In this document: piece by piece, positions 23,102 to 35,300 of the stretch
Numbering within the stretch: the stretch's first letter is position 1
Layout: each line of letters opens with the position of its first letter
From: Cryptomeria japonica
Lineage: Eukaryota > Streptophyta > Pinopsida > Cupressales > Cupressaceae
Length of the DNA stretch: 64,000 nucleotides
Direction: 5' to 3'
Assembly: GCF_030272615.1 (NCBI RefSeq)
Contig: NC_081405.1
Coordinates: forward strand, 153,033,113 to 153,097,112
Program-made: the position numbers and the translations under genes
Notes under the pieces: generated by a model
Told to the model about the DNA's origin: nothing
What the model saw: only the letters and a program-made list of their open reading frames with translations
Database searches by the model: none

Positions 23102-26100
23102 ATGGTGCCTAAGATCCAAGATCCCATTGTTGTCAAGAATGTAGAAAAGCCCTCACTAAAATACTCTTTGACTCCCAAAATTGCTTTTGAACCAGATGAC
23201 AAAACCACTTTTTCACTCATCCCAGATAGAGTGTTATTAGTCGAGGATATGAGATTCTTCACCAAATGTCATGTTGAAGAACTCGGTCATGTTGAAATCA
23301 AAGACACCTATGATGAGCTGTGTACTAATGGTAAACTGAATAGAAAGTATGAGCACATTAGTATCAAGGGATTAACTGAAGCCCTAACCTATCCCCGTGT
23401 GTTCAAACCCCAGTGGGTCAAGTTTGTTCTGAGCAGAGTTCACGATGATTTCATGTGGGTAGAAGAGAAACCTTTTAAGATTACCAAGGAAATCATTCAT
23501 CTGATTACCAGTTACCCTATTTATGATCATGCCCGAGCCCAAAAGATGATATCACAAAAGGAATTAATCAGTTTAACCAGAGTGGAATCAGATTGTAGAG
23601 GATTAAAATTGAACAATGTCATAGATGAAGATCTAAAATTTGCCATTAGAGTAATTGGTTACTGTTTCTTCTAATCGGCAAGGGAAAATAGTGTACCCTA
23701 TGCAGCAATAGACTTAGCATACAAAATTGTGAAAAAGGGAATGAAAATTGACCTATGTGAGGTATTGCTGAAGAACCTATTTGAGAATCTGAACACAATT
23801 AGGAAGTTGAAGAAGAACAACTCGGCTAATACACTAAAGTTTGGATCACTGCTTGTATGCATGTTTTTCTACTTTGAGAAATTCTTTCCATCAGTTGGTA
23901 AAGTTGTTTGGGAACTACACCGACCAATCACCCATTAGATCAATGACTTCATCAAGAAGTTAGGTGATAATTTCAATGATATTATGGATGATTACTTCAG
24001 TAAATTTCAGGAGAAAATGCATAATAGGTATCGAATTCCACCCAAGCTAGTGGAGAAATACAAAGATGACATCTGTTTTGAAGTAGACATTGATTACTGT
24101 TATGTGAATGCTGTGGAACCAAGAACACAATCTTTGCCACCTATAGGTTACAAGATTGACTTTGACATCACACAACAACAAATTGATGTATTTCTTGCAC
24201 TACCAAGGCATGCTACCGAGCTGAGGTATGGAACATATGAAGAAGTGAAGGGAAAAGTAAAAATGAGCATTGTAGTACCCAAAGCTACAAGGAAGGCAAC
24301 AAAAATGATAAAGGCATCAACTGAGAAATTTGGAGAAGACTCTTCCTCCACACCTAATAAAGGCACTCTAGTAGTTACTGAAGAGGAATTTGAAGCCCAA
24401 GAGGAAGCTATAACACTAAGCACTGAATTGCCCAAGGGAAAAGTGTTGAAAAGAAAGAAACTGGACACATCAAAGGCCTCACCGACCCCTCCTGCTAAGC
24501 GACCCAACACAAGAGCATCAATAGCTTCATCGAGTAAGAAAACAAAGAATGTTATTGTTCCAAAGGTAACCAAAAATTACAAGAAATCTACTCAGAGACT
24601 CATTTTGGCAAAAGAGTCTAGTGATACCGGATCTGAAGATGCAAGCAAATTTCAGATTGTGAAGAACAAGAAGGTAAATGTACAGAGTGTTGAAAACTTT
24701 TGTGCTAATATGAAGGAATATGGTGGATTTGGATCCTTTAGATATGTTAAATATGAATCTAGAAATGATACAGAGAAGAAACAAATTGAAGAAGCTGTCA
24801 TCTGTACACTTCTAAAATTCCAAGTGGTCCCATTGGAAGCATCTAATTCTCTTCCAAAAGAATTGTATGAGCATATTGACAACAGGTGGAAATATGCAAT
24901 GGACACGAAAATGCAAATGAGAGAAAGAAGTCTGGTACATCTCTTTCCATACATGTCAGTAGATGAAATCAAAGAACATCTGACAAACTACCACAAATGT
25001 TTCCAAGTCAAACAAAGAGCTTTAAAATTGATGAATGGACTCTACTTAGATGTAGAGAATGAAACAAAAGAAAAATGGTAGGAAATCTTTAGAATGAAGG
25101 ATGCCAATGAACAAGCTGAAATTGAAATAGTAGATGTCATTGAGAAAGATCCTGATGTTATCGAGAAAGACCCTATAGACACCATTCAAATAGATGAAGA
25201 TATCATGGATATAGAGGCACCGGAACAGGAAATGATAGAAGGAAATGCATATGCAAAACTTGTATCCAATGAATCAGTTTTGGAACAAGTTCAGCCTTAT
25301 CCACTGGTCAATCAACTTGTCTTAACCGAAGCTCCTCAAGATACTGAACAAGGTGCAGAAGTTCACAAGTCTACAACAGGAGAAGGTACTTCTCAAGCAA
25401 CTAGGGAACAACCCTCTCAAGCACCTTCTAGCACCAAAAATGTTGCAACTAAGGCAACAAGTACCGAGACACCAAAGGACACTTCAGAGGCTAAAGTAAC
25501 CGACCAAAGTGTTGTCTCTACCGAGCAACCTGCTGAGAGTCAACAAGCCTCACAAGCCATTGTCCTAGTTCAATCAGTGAAAGGCAAAGAAAAGAAAGTG
25601 AAAAGGCATAGTTTCAAAGTTGATTTGTCCACACCAATAGTGTTGTTGAATTTTGATATATCTAAATTAAAAGGGCAAGCACTAATTGATTTTGGTGAAC
25701 TATGCAAAGCAAAGGCCGAACAAGAGAAATAGATGGTGATTCAAAAGAAAAATAAAGTACTTCAGAAGGTGAAAGCACTCCTAATAGATATGCTACCTGA
25801 AGCTACAGTATCAACTGATGCAGCCATCCACATTCAACTGGATGAACTCCTAACAAAGATAGAGACATCTGGAGTAGATGCATCTGAGTATTTGAGCAAG
25901 CTAAAAGACAAAGAGCTCACTGCAAAGATGATATAAGAGGTACAAAAAGCTATAGCTATTGGCAAAGTTAAACTTTTCAAATTTATTGCCGAGTTGACTC
26001 CTCAACTCAAGCACATTCTTTATTTATTTCAAAAACTCTGTACATTTTCTTTATTCATTAAAGACATCAAATATAAAACAAAGATAATTGAGAAAGAGAT

Positions 26101-26473
26101 CACCGATCTCTCAAATAAGTTGACCTTTGAGCCCAATTCAGTTCAGAATTTCTATATAAGGTTACAACAGCTCATGGCTCAACAATTGGACCTAAGAAAT
26201 GAAGAACACAAGATCAGGATGGATATAATGACACTTCAGACATTATTTCTTCCTCATCTTTCATCTATCCAAGAATAGAATAACTGAGCCACATCCCTAT
26301 CTACTAAACAAGAGGGAAGCACATTAGATGGCTTAATATCATTATTGGCTGATATTCAAGCACAAAATTCTTTAATGGACAGTGTTAAGAATGCACTCTC
26401 TGTCACTCTCACCAAAGCACGGACCAAGTACAAATTAATTTTTGACCAGTTACCACCCCCAAATGGTAACTAA
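23102..26473 (+). pseudogene. Element B ORF X: 1124-codon gene of unknown family
   Basis: Reads in one frame from ATG 23102 (MVPKIQDPIVVKNV) to TAA 26471, interrupted only by in-frame stops at 23672, 23936, 25079, 25730, 25934, 26276 and 26282. Most are TAG, as from CAG. N-terminal third: a folded-looking domain shared with element A ('VLSRVHDDFMW', 'KITKEI', 'LKLNNVIDEDL', 'LKFGSLLVCMFFYF'). Middle: a K/T/S-rich, low-complexity basic region, then an acidic linker rich in E, Q, T and A. C-terminus: helical and coiled-coil-like. No catalytic motif, zinc finger or clear membrane helix is evident. It replaces pol in position. I do not recognise it, and an env-position or accessory protein is a guess. 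Confidence 0.65.
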
Positions 26474-26814
26474 GTTTTGATGTTTGTCAAAAAGGGGGAG
26501 TGATACAGTATTGAGGGAGTGATATAGTATTCATAGCATCAAACACAGGAGTATAGTATACAGGGGGAGTATATCGAGAAGAGTGAGCTGAGTATACAGA
26601 ACAGTAAGCACAGATTAAGAGCAGCACACAGAACATTGATCACTAAGCATGCAAAATCAGAGTGTTGTACAGTATATTGATAAGGGGAGTATATCCGAAT
26701 AAAATATTTCATTGACATATGTATATATTGTCAGTTTAGTCAAATTTTGCAAGTATATAGATTTTTGAGTTATAACTTTGAAAGTAGTTTTTGTCAAACA
26801 TCTCAACTAATGTC

Positions 26815-26826
26815 AAAAGGGGAGAT
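26815..26826 (+). promoter_or_regulatory. Element B polypurine tract
   Basis: AAAAGGGGAGAT lies immediately before the 3' LTR. A second tract, AAAAAGGGGGAG, lies at about 26489-26500 just after the ORF X stop. Confidence 0.8.
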
Positions 26827-28009
26827 TGTTACTACTTACTAAGATTGCCATTAGTTTTATGTTCAAAGTTATTCTATATACTCTAGTCGGTTAACTCTAT
26901 CAAAATATTCAGTCGGTATGAACAGCGCAGTCGGTAATAGAAGAAACTAGTTGTAGAGCCCAGTATGCACCGAGCTGTCCATCGAGTATCTTTTTATGTT
27001 TACTGAGCAGCAAAGGTGACACACCGAGTTGATATACACCGAGTGAAACGTGTTACCAGATTCATTGAACCTAGACATACATATGGAAATGTGTTACAAG
27101 ATCGAGGTACATAGAACTGTTATCACATTGGAAATTGCACTTAAAGATTGTGTATGATTTCGAGGTCATTTAACCAATGAAATATTTTACATGGTTATTC
27201 ATTTGATAAATCATGTTTGTAAGATCGAAGCAATGAATGGATCACCGACATAAGAGATCTATTTATACAACATGAGTTAAGGATTAAACATGAGTGTGCA
27301 TGAGTGAATGAAGCAAGATATGTGTGATACATGAGAAAGCACTAAGTGTATGAAGACTGTTACAGAGACACAAAGGTCACCGAGAAGGTTTTCAGAGAAT
27401 AGTTAAAGAACAGAGTAAACATAAGGGTTTACCGAGTTACTATATGGGTTATCGAGGTATGCTATTAGCAAGGTAATCTATTCTGAGCACATAGAATCTG
27501 CTATAACATTTTAGATATAAAGTTGCAGATATTTGTAATGATTTTATTGTAATATTTTGAAGTTGTAAGAGAAACCTTTAACAGGGTAAAAGACTCTAAT
27601 CAAGTCTATAAATTGTAAAGCCTCTAACCAGGTGCAACATTTAGTTTAAGTGTTGTAAAATCCTTTAGCAAGGTAGATCTAATAGATCTTGATACTCCTA
27701 ACAGGGTAAGCTATCAGAAATAGCTAAACATGTAGCTCTAACCTAGCATCCTTTATTATTGCAGTAGTGAAGTTGTGGGTGCCATCCCCACCATAGTTTT
27801 TCTCTCTAACCAAGAGTTTCTGTGTAACCAAAATATAAGTGTTATGGAGTGAATTATGTATGATTGTTATCGATTTATTTTAGCTTTATGTTATGTTACT
27901 GCACTTTTCAGTTTATGCATAACAGTAAAGATATTGTTGAAGAAAAGATTTGAAGTACTAATTCACCCCTCCCCTCTCAATACATTAGCTTTCCATATTG
28001 GGCCTAACA
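26827..28009 (+). repeat. Element B 3' LTR (1183 bp)
   Basis: Begins TGTTACTACTTAC and ends GGGCCTAACA. Collinear with the 5' LTR but about 98 bp longer, keeping the two segments deleted from the 5' copy. Confidence 0.88.
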
Positions 28010-28014
28010 TTAGA
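28010..28014. repeat. Element B target-site duplication, right copy (TTAGA)
   Basis: Matches 20064-20068. Downstream the interrupted 21-bp array continues (ACGCCACAATAGAGACCAAG) to about 28100. Confidence 0.85.
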
Positions 28015-28139
28015 ACGCCACAATAGAGACCAAGAACATGATTCGAGAGCCCAAGAGAGGTAATTAGCACTCCGAAAGAGCTAATCAACCTGTGAATGAA
28101 ATTTTTTGCAAACAAACTTATTAAAGATTAAAGGGGCTA

Positions 28140-28159
28140 GGCCCCACAGTGGGCGCAAA
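28140..28159 (-). promoter_or_regulatory. Possible minus-strand primer-binding site (tRNA-Lys-like)
   Basis: On the minus strand TTTGCGCCCACTGTGGGGCC follows four bases after the end of the LTR at 28164. It resembles the plant Ty3 site TGGCGCCCA..GTGGGGC with a changed start. If right, the 21-bp array to its left would be the leader of a minus-strand element. Confidence 0.4.
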
Positions 28160-28163
28160 TTAA

Positions 28164-29230
28164 TGTGATGCTAAAAATGCTTGGTAAATGAAAAGAGGCA
28201 TACACATATAATGAGACAATAAAATGTAATTGAAAATCTTAATTGAAAACTAGATTAGAAATGCAAACCATAAGCCTTCCTTGAAATGTCCCATTTTCCT
28301 CTATTCTTGAGGACCTTGAAGGTGTTAGATTGATGGGCTCTCAGCGGAGCAATGACCTCCAAAGTGACAACTCAAGAGTTGAGTAGCTTATTTGATCATG
28401 ATTGACTATGGGGATGATATGAAATGCATGATTTAAGAAACTAGATTAAAATGCTATGATTAATCCAAAATCTAATTATTAGATAGTTGAAATAAAAATT
28501 GCCTATAGTAATGATGCCTGAATTGATATGATATGGGGTCCTTATTGCTTGAAAATGGGAGATATTTATAGGAATTCCAAGGCCAAAGCTGAGGTGGCAG
28601 GAATCAACGGTCTAGATCTGATCTGAAGATATCAAGGGCCAAGATTGAGGAAGTTGGAGAAGAGGTTGGAGGAAGGGACACTTGTCATCTCTGTGGTGAC
28701 AAGTGTCAAGGAGCCTTGCTCATGAGAGGGAAAGTGTCCAAGGGAGGAGACATGTGGCAAAAGTGCCATGTGTCTCAAGGAGAGAATATCCACACCATGG
28801 GAGGTTAAGATAAGGAGGTTAGAATGTGCAAGATAGGATAGGGTTAGTTAGACCTAGGATTAGGTGGAATGGGTTAAGTTAGGGGATGGTTAGGTTAGGT
28901 GGTTAAAGTTAGGAGCCATGTGCTCATTTGAATTTAGAAATTCAAATAATTGAAAAAAATGGTAATTAATCTCAACAAACTTGAGTTTGTTAATCTTAAT
29001 TAGGGATTAGAAGAATTGATTAATATGGGGAGACATTAATTAATTTAGAATTAATTAATCAAAGGGGGATTTGAGATGAACTATATAAATAAATCATTTA
29101 GATTTATTTACTAGTAGATGAATGGAGAAATTAATTAAATTGCTTGTGAATTCAATTAATTAGGAAGGAGAATTAATCAAAGAACTGTGTATTTAATTAA
29201 CTATCTTCAGACCATTTTTAGGTGTATACA
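28164..29230 (-). mobile_element. Minus-strand LTR 1 (TGTATACACC start)
   Basis: On the minus strand it runs from TGTATACACCTAAAA at 29230 to CATCACA at 28164, followed by a primer-like site. Its first 250 bp are AT-rich with nested TTAATTAAT inverted repeats, and a TATA-like TATAAATATC lies near 28565. Short frames inside are not genes. Probably the 5' LTR of a minus-strand Ty3 element. Confidence 0.55.
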
Positions 29231-30221
29231 ATAATGCCATCTATCTCACAATAAGATGGTTAGTGCCTGATTAGTATTCAATAAACACAAAAACCATTTA
29301 AACGAGATATCAAAAAAGATTTGAATAAGAACATCATGAAAACAAAATAAAACATAAGTATACTCATGAAGCTCCCATTGCAAGTAGCTCTTCCTTGTCC
29401 TCCTTGCCTCCACGAACTTTGCTAGCTCCAAAGTTTGACAAATGGAGAGTGGGAGAGAGATGAGTGGATGTGGATTGCTCTCCTTGTGCTCAACAAGGTA
29501 AGTGGATTGATGGATTATTGGATTATTGGATTTGAGTAAGGATTTGAAGAGGATGAGAGGAGAATAGAGAAGCATGAGGATGCATGAGAAGATGGATCCT
29601 TTTGTGAGGATAATTGGCTCCAATTTATAGATTGGAGAAGGCCAATGGAGGGCCAAGATTGATTTGATTATGAAGGGTTGAGATTTATTTTGGATAGAAG
29701 GCATGGATCAAGGGTGCCTTGGGAAAATAAATAAGGATATAAAATTCCTTTGGAAAAAAGGGGGGAGAAATTTGAATTTCAAACTTGAGGAATTAAAAAT
29801 TCCCAAATAAGGATGCATTGAGGGATTCAAAGAAATTTGAATTTCTTTGAGAGACTCAATGTTGATGTGACATGAGTGGGAATTAAAAATTGGAGAATAA
29901 TGATAAGCATGATTATGAGAGATTCTAGAAGAATTAATTAGGCTAAGTGGGATTAGAAAAAGTGATTTGTAGGAATCACATGACTAGGTTAGTTAATTAA
30001 AATTAATTAACTGAGTGGGTTTAGAGGAAATAATTATTGAGATGACTTTAGAAGAATAGGGGAATAATTAGTTTATTTGATAAATTAATTATTGGACAAT
30101 AGTGAGAAGATTAATTAAATTAAATTTAATTGATTCTGAGAGGAATAAGGATAACACAATTAAGTTAATTAATTATGTTGATAGACTTAAATTAATCAAA
30201 TATTAATTTTAGGTGTCTACA
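29231..30221 (-). mobile_element. Minus-strand LTR-like unit 2 (TGTAGACACC start)
   Basis: Starts TGTAGACACCTAAAATTAAT at 30221 (minus), has the same AT-rich palindromic beginning and a TATA-like CTATAAATTGG near 29625. The far end near 29231 is not certain. A 152-codon minus frame at 29246-29704 falls in it but has no family features. Confidence 0.5.
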
Positions 30222-31317
30222 CCATCCATACATGTTAAAAACTAAAAAGGAACATAAGAACATAAGCATCACATAACACCAAATTGATATCGGAGTTCAC
30301 CCCTAGAGGACTACATCTCTGGGTCTGCTCAACTGCAAGACCCTTCTGATCATTAAATAAGTTAAGAATACATAAGGTTCACATCATTTACAATCTTTCC
30401 ATCAAGGCGAACATAACCAATATACAACAACCACATCGGTCAAATAAATACATAAATGATCCTTGAATAGGAAAGGATCCAACTGAACATGTTTATGGTG
30501 AAAGTGGAAACAACAATAATATTGAAAGACTAAATGAATTCAACCACAAAACCCTAGCCTAACAACAACAAAGATCCACCATAACATATGAAGATTACCT
30601 AAGACAATGCAAATCAAATGAAATCACAAAGATTATACCATCACATGTCCAGTAGGGTTTGGATCTCCATTCTTCCTATCTCCATTGATCTTGCTTGATA
30701 TATTTGCTCTCAGATTTTATGTGCACAAGAGCTCAACAAAAAATGGAATGTGGTTGCAAGTAGGATCGCCTATGTTCAAAAGCGTAGTGTAGTCAAGTAG
30801 TCAACGAGGGGCTGAATGCATAGTGAGTGTAATCAATTGATTAAGATGCATAGATTGATTAGGGTTGATAATGAAGGAAGAATCTCCTTATATAGAAGAC
30901 ACCATATGAAATGGAGAGATAAGATTGAGAGGTGTAAAAGATAAATGGTCAGCTATGATTAGAGGGTAGGTAAAAGAAATAATAAAATAATGAAAGGGGT
31001 AGGTAGTGTATGAATTAAGAGATCAATGACATGTGTCATAGGTAGAAAAGGTTAATGAATTAATTAAATAAATAAAGATTTATTTAATTAATAGAAGGAG
31101 TGAGATCAATTAAATAAATAAGATATTTATTTAATTTAGGAAAAGGATAATTTAAATAAATAAATGTATTTATTTAAATAAGAAATAAGGCTAGAAGAGG
31201 ATAAATGAATTAATTAAATAGATAAGAATTTATTTAATTAATAGAAGAATTAGGCTTAGAATAATTAAATAAATAAAATATTTATTCAATTAGACTGGAC
31301 AATTTTGGGTGTCTACA
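30222..31317 (-). mobile_element. Minus-strand LTR-like unit 3 (TGTAGACACC start)
   Basis: Starts TGTAGACACCCAAAATTG at 31317 (minus). A TATA-like CTATATAAGG lies near 30890 and an R/U5-like phrase GAGCAGACCCAGAGATGTAG near 30330. Its first ~280 bp hold five consecutive AT hairpins. Head to tail with unit 2. Confidence 0.5.
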
Positions 31318-32215
31318 GAACATAATAGAAGCAAATATAAATGTCAATTGGAACATCCGCAAAACTAAGTCATTGTAACCCAAGGTCTAGCATGACATCA
31401 GGCTCTCACAAGGGCATAAGCAACAAGATGACTCCACAAAAGTGCTCCTATCAAGACAACACAACCACACACTAGTGAACCTAGGGGACAAGTGTCATCA
31501 CACAACCTGGTATGGTTACCATGGCAGTTCTTCATAGGTTCCAGCCCCATCCATTGGGTTACCCTAGCAACCTATTCCAAACCTCTGACCCATCCAAGCC
31601 TCATGTGGATCCACACATCCTTTCATGAAGATAAGGATGATGGTTTTCCATTTCAAGCCTTCTCACAACATGTCAATTCTGTGTTAGCACTCGTCCCATG
31701 TGTGAGGCACAATTATCTTACTTAGTGATTCATTAACTAACTCTCTAATATTCTATTAGGTTATCACTTATTAGACACACTTCCGATGGGTTACCCAACA
31801 ACCACTTTGGGCACGACCCCCAATCGAAAGCCACTTTCCCATATGACACTAGACCATACTCAATGAACTCCTAAACCCAGACATACACAAGGTCAAGCAA
31901 CCTGAGTTCAAAATGGAGGAAACAACCATTTGGTCAAGCATGACTTCATATGAGGTGCACTAACTGACTGTACTCTATCTAGAGACCTGAACAACTATGG
32001 TCAACCACAAATCATCGTTTGACACCCGCATATTGAACATGACCAGTTATAACACCATCACAAGACAACAGTCAAACTTGAGATCGAGGATAGAAATAGG
32101 TATCCCAAATAAACCAAACGACAGGGTCCAATCAAACAAATCAAGGTCTTTCCATTACTTAAGCAAAAGCGAATACATAAATTTAAACTTGCATAGGCAA
32201 TAACCAGTAGAGACA
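31318..32215. other. Unassigned stretch between LTR units and LINE
   Basis: About 900 bp of C/A-rich sequence on the plus strand with no convincing frame, repeat boundary or RNA gene. Probably interior of an old minus-strand element. Confidence 0.3.
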
Positions 32216-32339
32216 ATTTTTTTTCATATTGATATTTTTTGGCAAAAGGGTAAAAACTTTATTGAGAATCAAAAACCAACATTACAAAAAGAATCAGAGC
32301 CCCAAGGCCCCCGAGAAGGACAACCAACCCAACCACAAA

Positions 32340-35300
32340 TCAACCGGCTTCAAAGCCACCCACGTCCTCAGTGAGAATCATCTGCAATTCCTGACAGTAA
32401 TCCCCAGAGAGATGCTCCCAACCTTCCACTTTCCACTCATTATCATGTTCCGATGCCCACTTGGCCAAACAGTTCGCCACACCATTCCATTCATGGGGAA
32501 TATGGATGAAGGACACCTGCTCCATTAAAGAGTTAATTTGAAAAATCTGCTGAACAATCCCTGCCAACTACCACTGTATCTTACTCACCTTCTGGTGAGA
32601 CAACAAGTTAACAACAATTTATGAATCCGATTCATAAATCACCTTCCTAAAGCCCCTCTCCCAAGCCCACTCAAGTGCATAAAGAATCACAAAACCCTCC
32701 ATAAGATTATTAGACTGATACCCTTTATGCACCGAAAAGAGGAAAACAACCTCCCCCCTGCTATTCCTGCCAACATCCCCAACACCAGCAGGGCCTGGGT
32801 TGCCCCTAGATGAGCCATCAGTGTTGATCTTGATATACTCATCCTGAGGGGGTGTCCACCTTCCAACCCTTCGCACCTTCTTCGTAGCTTGTCTACCTTT
32901 CCTGACATAAGAAGAGTCGAGAGACAACTCCTGCAATCCAAGCCTACTCACAATATCTGCCTCATCTCTACCCAACGGGAAGTTCACCTCACATTTAGCT
33001 TCCATTGTCTCCCGAATCATAACAATGATCCTATTCCAAACTTTTTGAACAAACAATTTTGCCTCCCGAAAGATCCTCTTATTCCTTTCGAGCCAAATTT
33101 GCCACAGAATGAGAATGGGCCCAATATACCAGACTGTCTGGAGGAAGGAGGATGAAATAGGAGGTCTACCCAAACTGCTCCAAAACTCCACCAGAGAATT
33201 CGCATGGACACAAGGATGCTTCCACACCCCCCACCAATAGTGCTAGATCAACATAGAGAAGGGGCATCTAAAAAACAAGTGTGAGGAATCTTCCTCTTCA
33301 TTACCACATAAAACACAGATAGAAGGCCCCGAGAATCCCCGCTTGCAGATATTGTCCCAAGTTAGACATCTATTCCAAGCCAAAGTCCAAGCAAAGCAGT
33401 TACACTTCGGCCAAGAAGCATTACTCCACACCCGTTTCCACCAGTTCACTTCTCCTCCCTCCAATCTTTGACTCAACAATTCACAGTAACCACTAGCCAC
33501 AGAAAAAATGCCCTTAGGATTTGGAGACCAAGAAAGCCCATCCCTACCCTTCAGGGAGCTACAATGTCTATTCGCCAAAATGCCCTGCAACTCTGCACAC
33601 TCTTCCTCCATCCCAACCACTGACCATTCATTAGGAGTCTTCCATCACTCCAATTCCAACTGATCGCATCTTTAGATAGCCTTAATTCACTCACCCTTGA
33701 CCATCTAGCTTCTAAGAACCTCTGGCCCAGGCTTCCAAGGTTGGGAAACTGATCAAGAATGGGAGGGTATCCATCCCAAGAATCATTCCAGGAAAGAACC
33801 TCTTCCCTCCTTCTACAGATCTAGAACAACCCTGCCTTAATGAGAGAAGCCGCTCTCTTGAGAGTGTATCAGCTCTATGAGCCCTTTCCTTCAAGAGGAT
33901 ATCTGGGTATTTCCTCCATCGGGATCCTCTGCATATATTTTTTGGCCAAAATCTTAGCCCAGCCTCAGTCCTTCTCAACACACCACCTCCAGTACAATTT
34001 AGCAGCAAGTGCTTCCCCAAAAAGAATAGATTGGCTTAACCCGAGCCCCCCAGACTGCTTAGGCCTACACACTAGGTCCCAATTGATCAGACTCCATTTA
34101 GAGGAGGTGAGATTACCAGCCCATAAGAATTTCCTAGCTAGAGAGTCCAAACCCTTCAAGAACCACTTAGGAGCCACCTGAAGCATACATCAATAGGTCA
34201 GAAAATCCTGAATCACTGATTGAATTAGAAGAACCCTCCCCACAAAGGATAACCATCTATGAGTCCAGTGTTCAATCTTGGAGCGGAATTTATCCAGGAT
34301 TCCCTGCCATGACTCCCTAGGGGGGTTGCCAGGACAAATAGGAATACCCAAATACATCAGGGGCATGGAGCCAACTTGGAATCTCAAGATAAGAGCAATC
34401 CTCCTCTAAATAGACTCATGAGTGTTGAAAAAGAGGATGGAAGATTTATCCTCATTGATCATCTGGCCGGATGCTACAAGATAAACATCTAGGACCTTAT
34501 GCAGATTCAAAGCTTCGTTGATCCAAGCAAGCCCCATCAGGGCTGTATCATCCACAAACTACAGGTGAGACTGCGGCTACAAGTCATTCCCCCATCTCCA
34601 ACCCTGAATAGAACCCCAACCCACATTATGCTTAATCAACCTCCCCAGACCCTCAACAAGAAGAATGAATAAATAAGGGGAGAGAGGATCTCCCTGGCGG
34701 AGACCCCTAGAAGCACCAAATAGCTTAGTATGGTCTCCATTAATCAATACAGAGAAAGAGGTGGATGTGACACAACTCATAACCCACTGGATCCACTCAT
34801 CCACAAAACCAAAAGCCCTGAGTATCTTCTGAAGGAAGGACCACCAAACTCTATTGTATGCCTTAGCCATATCTAGCTTGATAAACATAGCTTTTTCCTT
34901 AGATGTTGCCATAGAATGAATGGTCTCCGTAGCAATGACCACCCCATCCAGAATTTGGCGCCCTTCCACAAACCCACTCTGCTCCTCAGAAATAAATATC
35001 CTCGAGCACTTCTTCAATCTATCCTCTATCAGCTTAGAGATGATCTTATAAATCACATTGTAGAGGGAGATTGGACGGAACTGGCCTAACCGATTGGCCC
35101 CTTCGCACTTGGGGATTAGGGCAATGAAGGTCACATTCAATGCCCTAAGCATCTGTTTATTCCTCTAGGACTCCTGGGCTACTTCCAATAAATCTAGCTT
35201 AATTATATCCCAGAACTCTTGAAAGAACTCAACCGGGAACCCATCTGGTCTAGGAGCCTTTCCTTTCCTCATGTGGAAGAGAATCCTCTCAAGTTCTTCT

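Larger units (their letters stand above)
20069..28009 (+). mobile_element. Element B: complete LTR retrotransposon with gag and ORF X, no pol
   Basis: This 7941-bp element has both LTRs (20069-21153 and 26827-28009), a 5-bp target duplication TTAGA, an initiator-Met primer site at 21156 and a polypurine tract at 26815. It carries gag (21216-22568) and ORF X (23102-26473). ORF X stays in one frame along 1124 codons with only nonsense changes, so the insertion is fairly young. Protease, integrase, RT and RNase H are all absent. Gene order, primer site and gag style match element A, but LTRs and proteins differ enough to be a separate family. Transposition would require enzymes in trans. Confidence 0.88.

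Noticed and set aside
29246-29704. 152-codon minus-strand frame
   Set aside because: It lies within an LTR-like unit, has no domain, and such frames arise easily there. Not called a gene.
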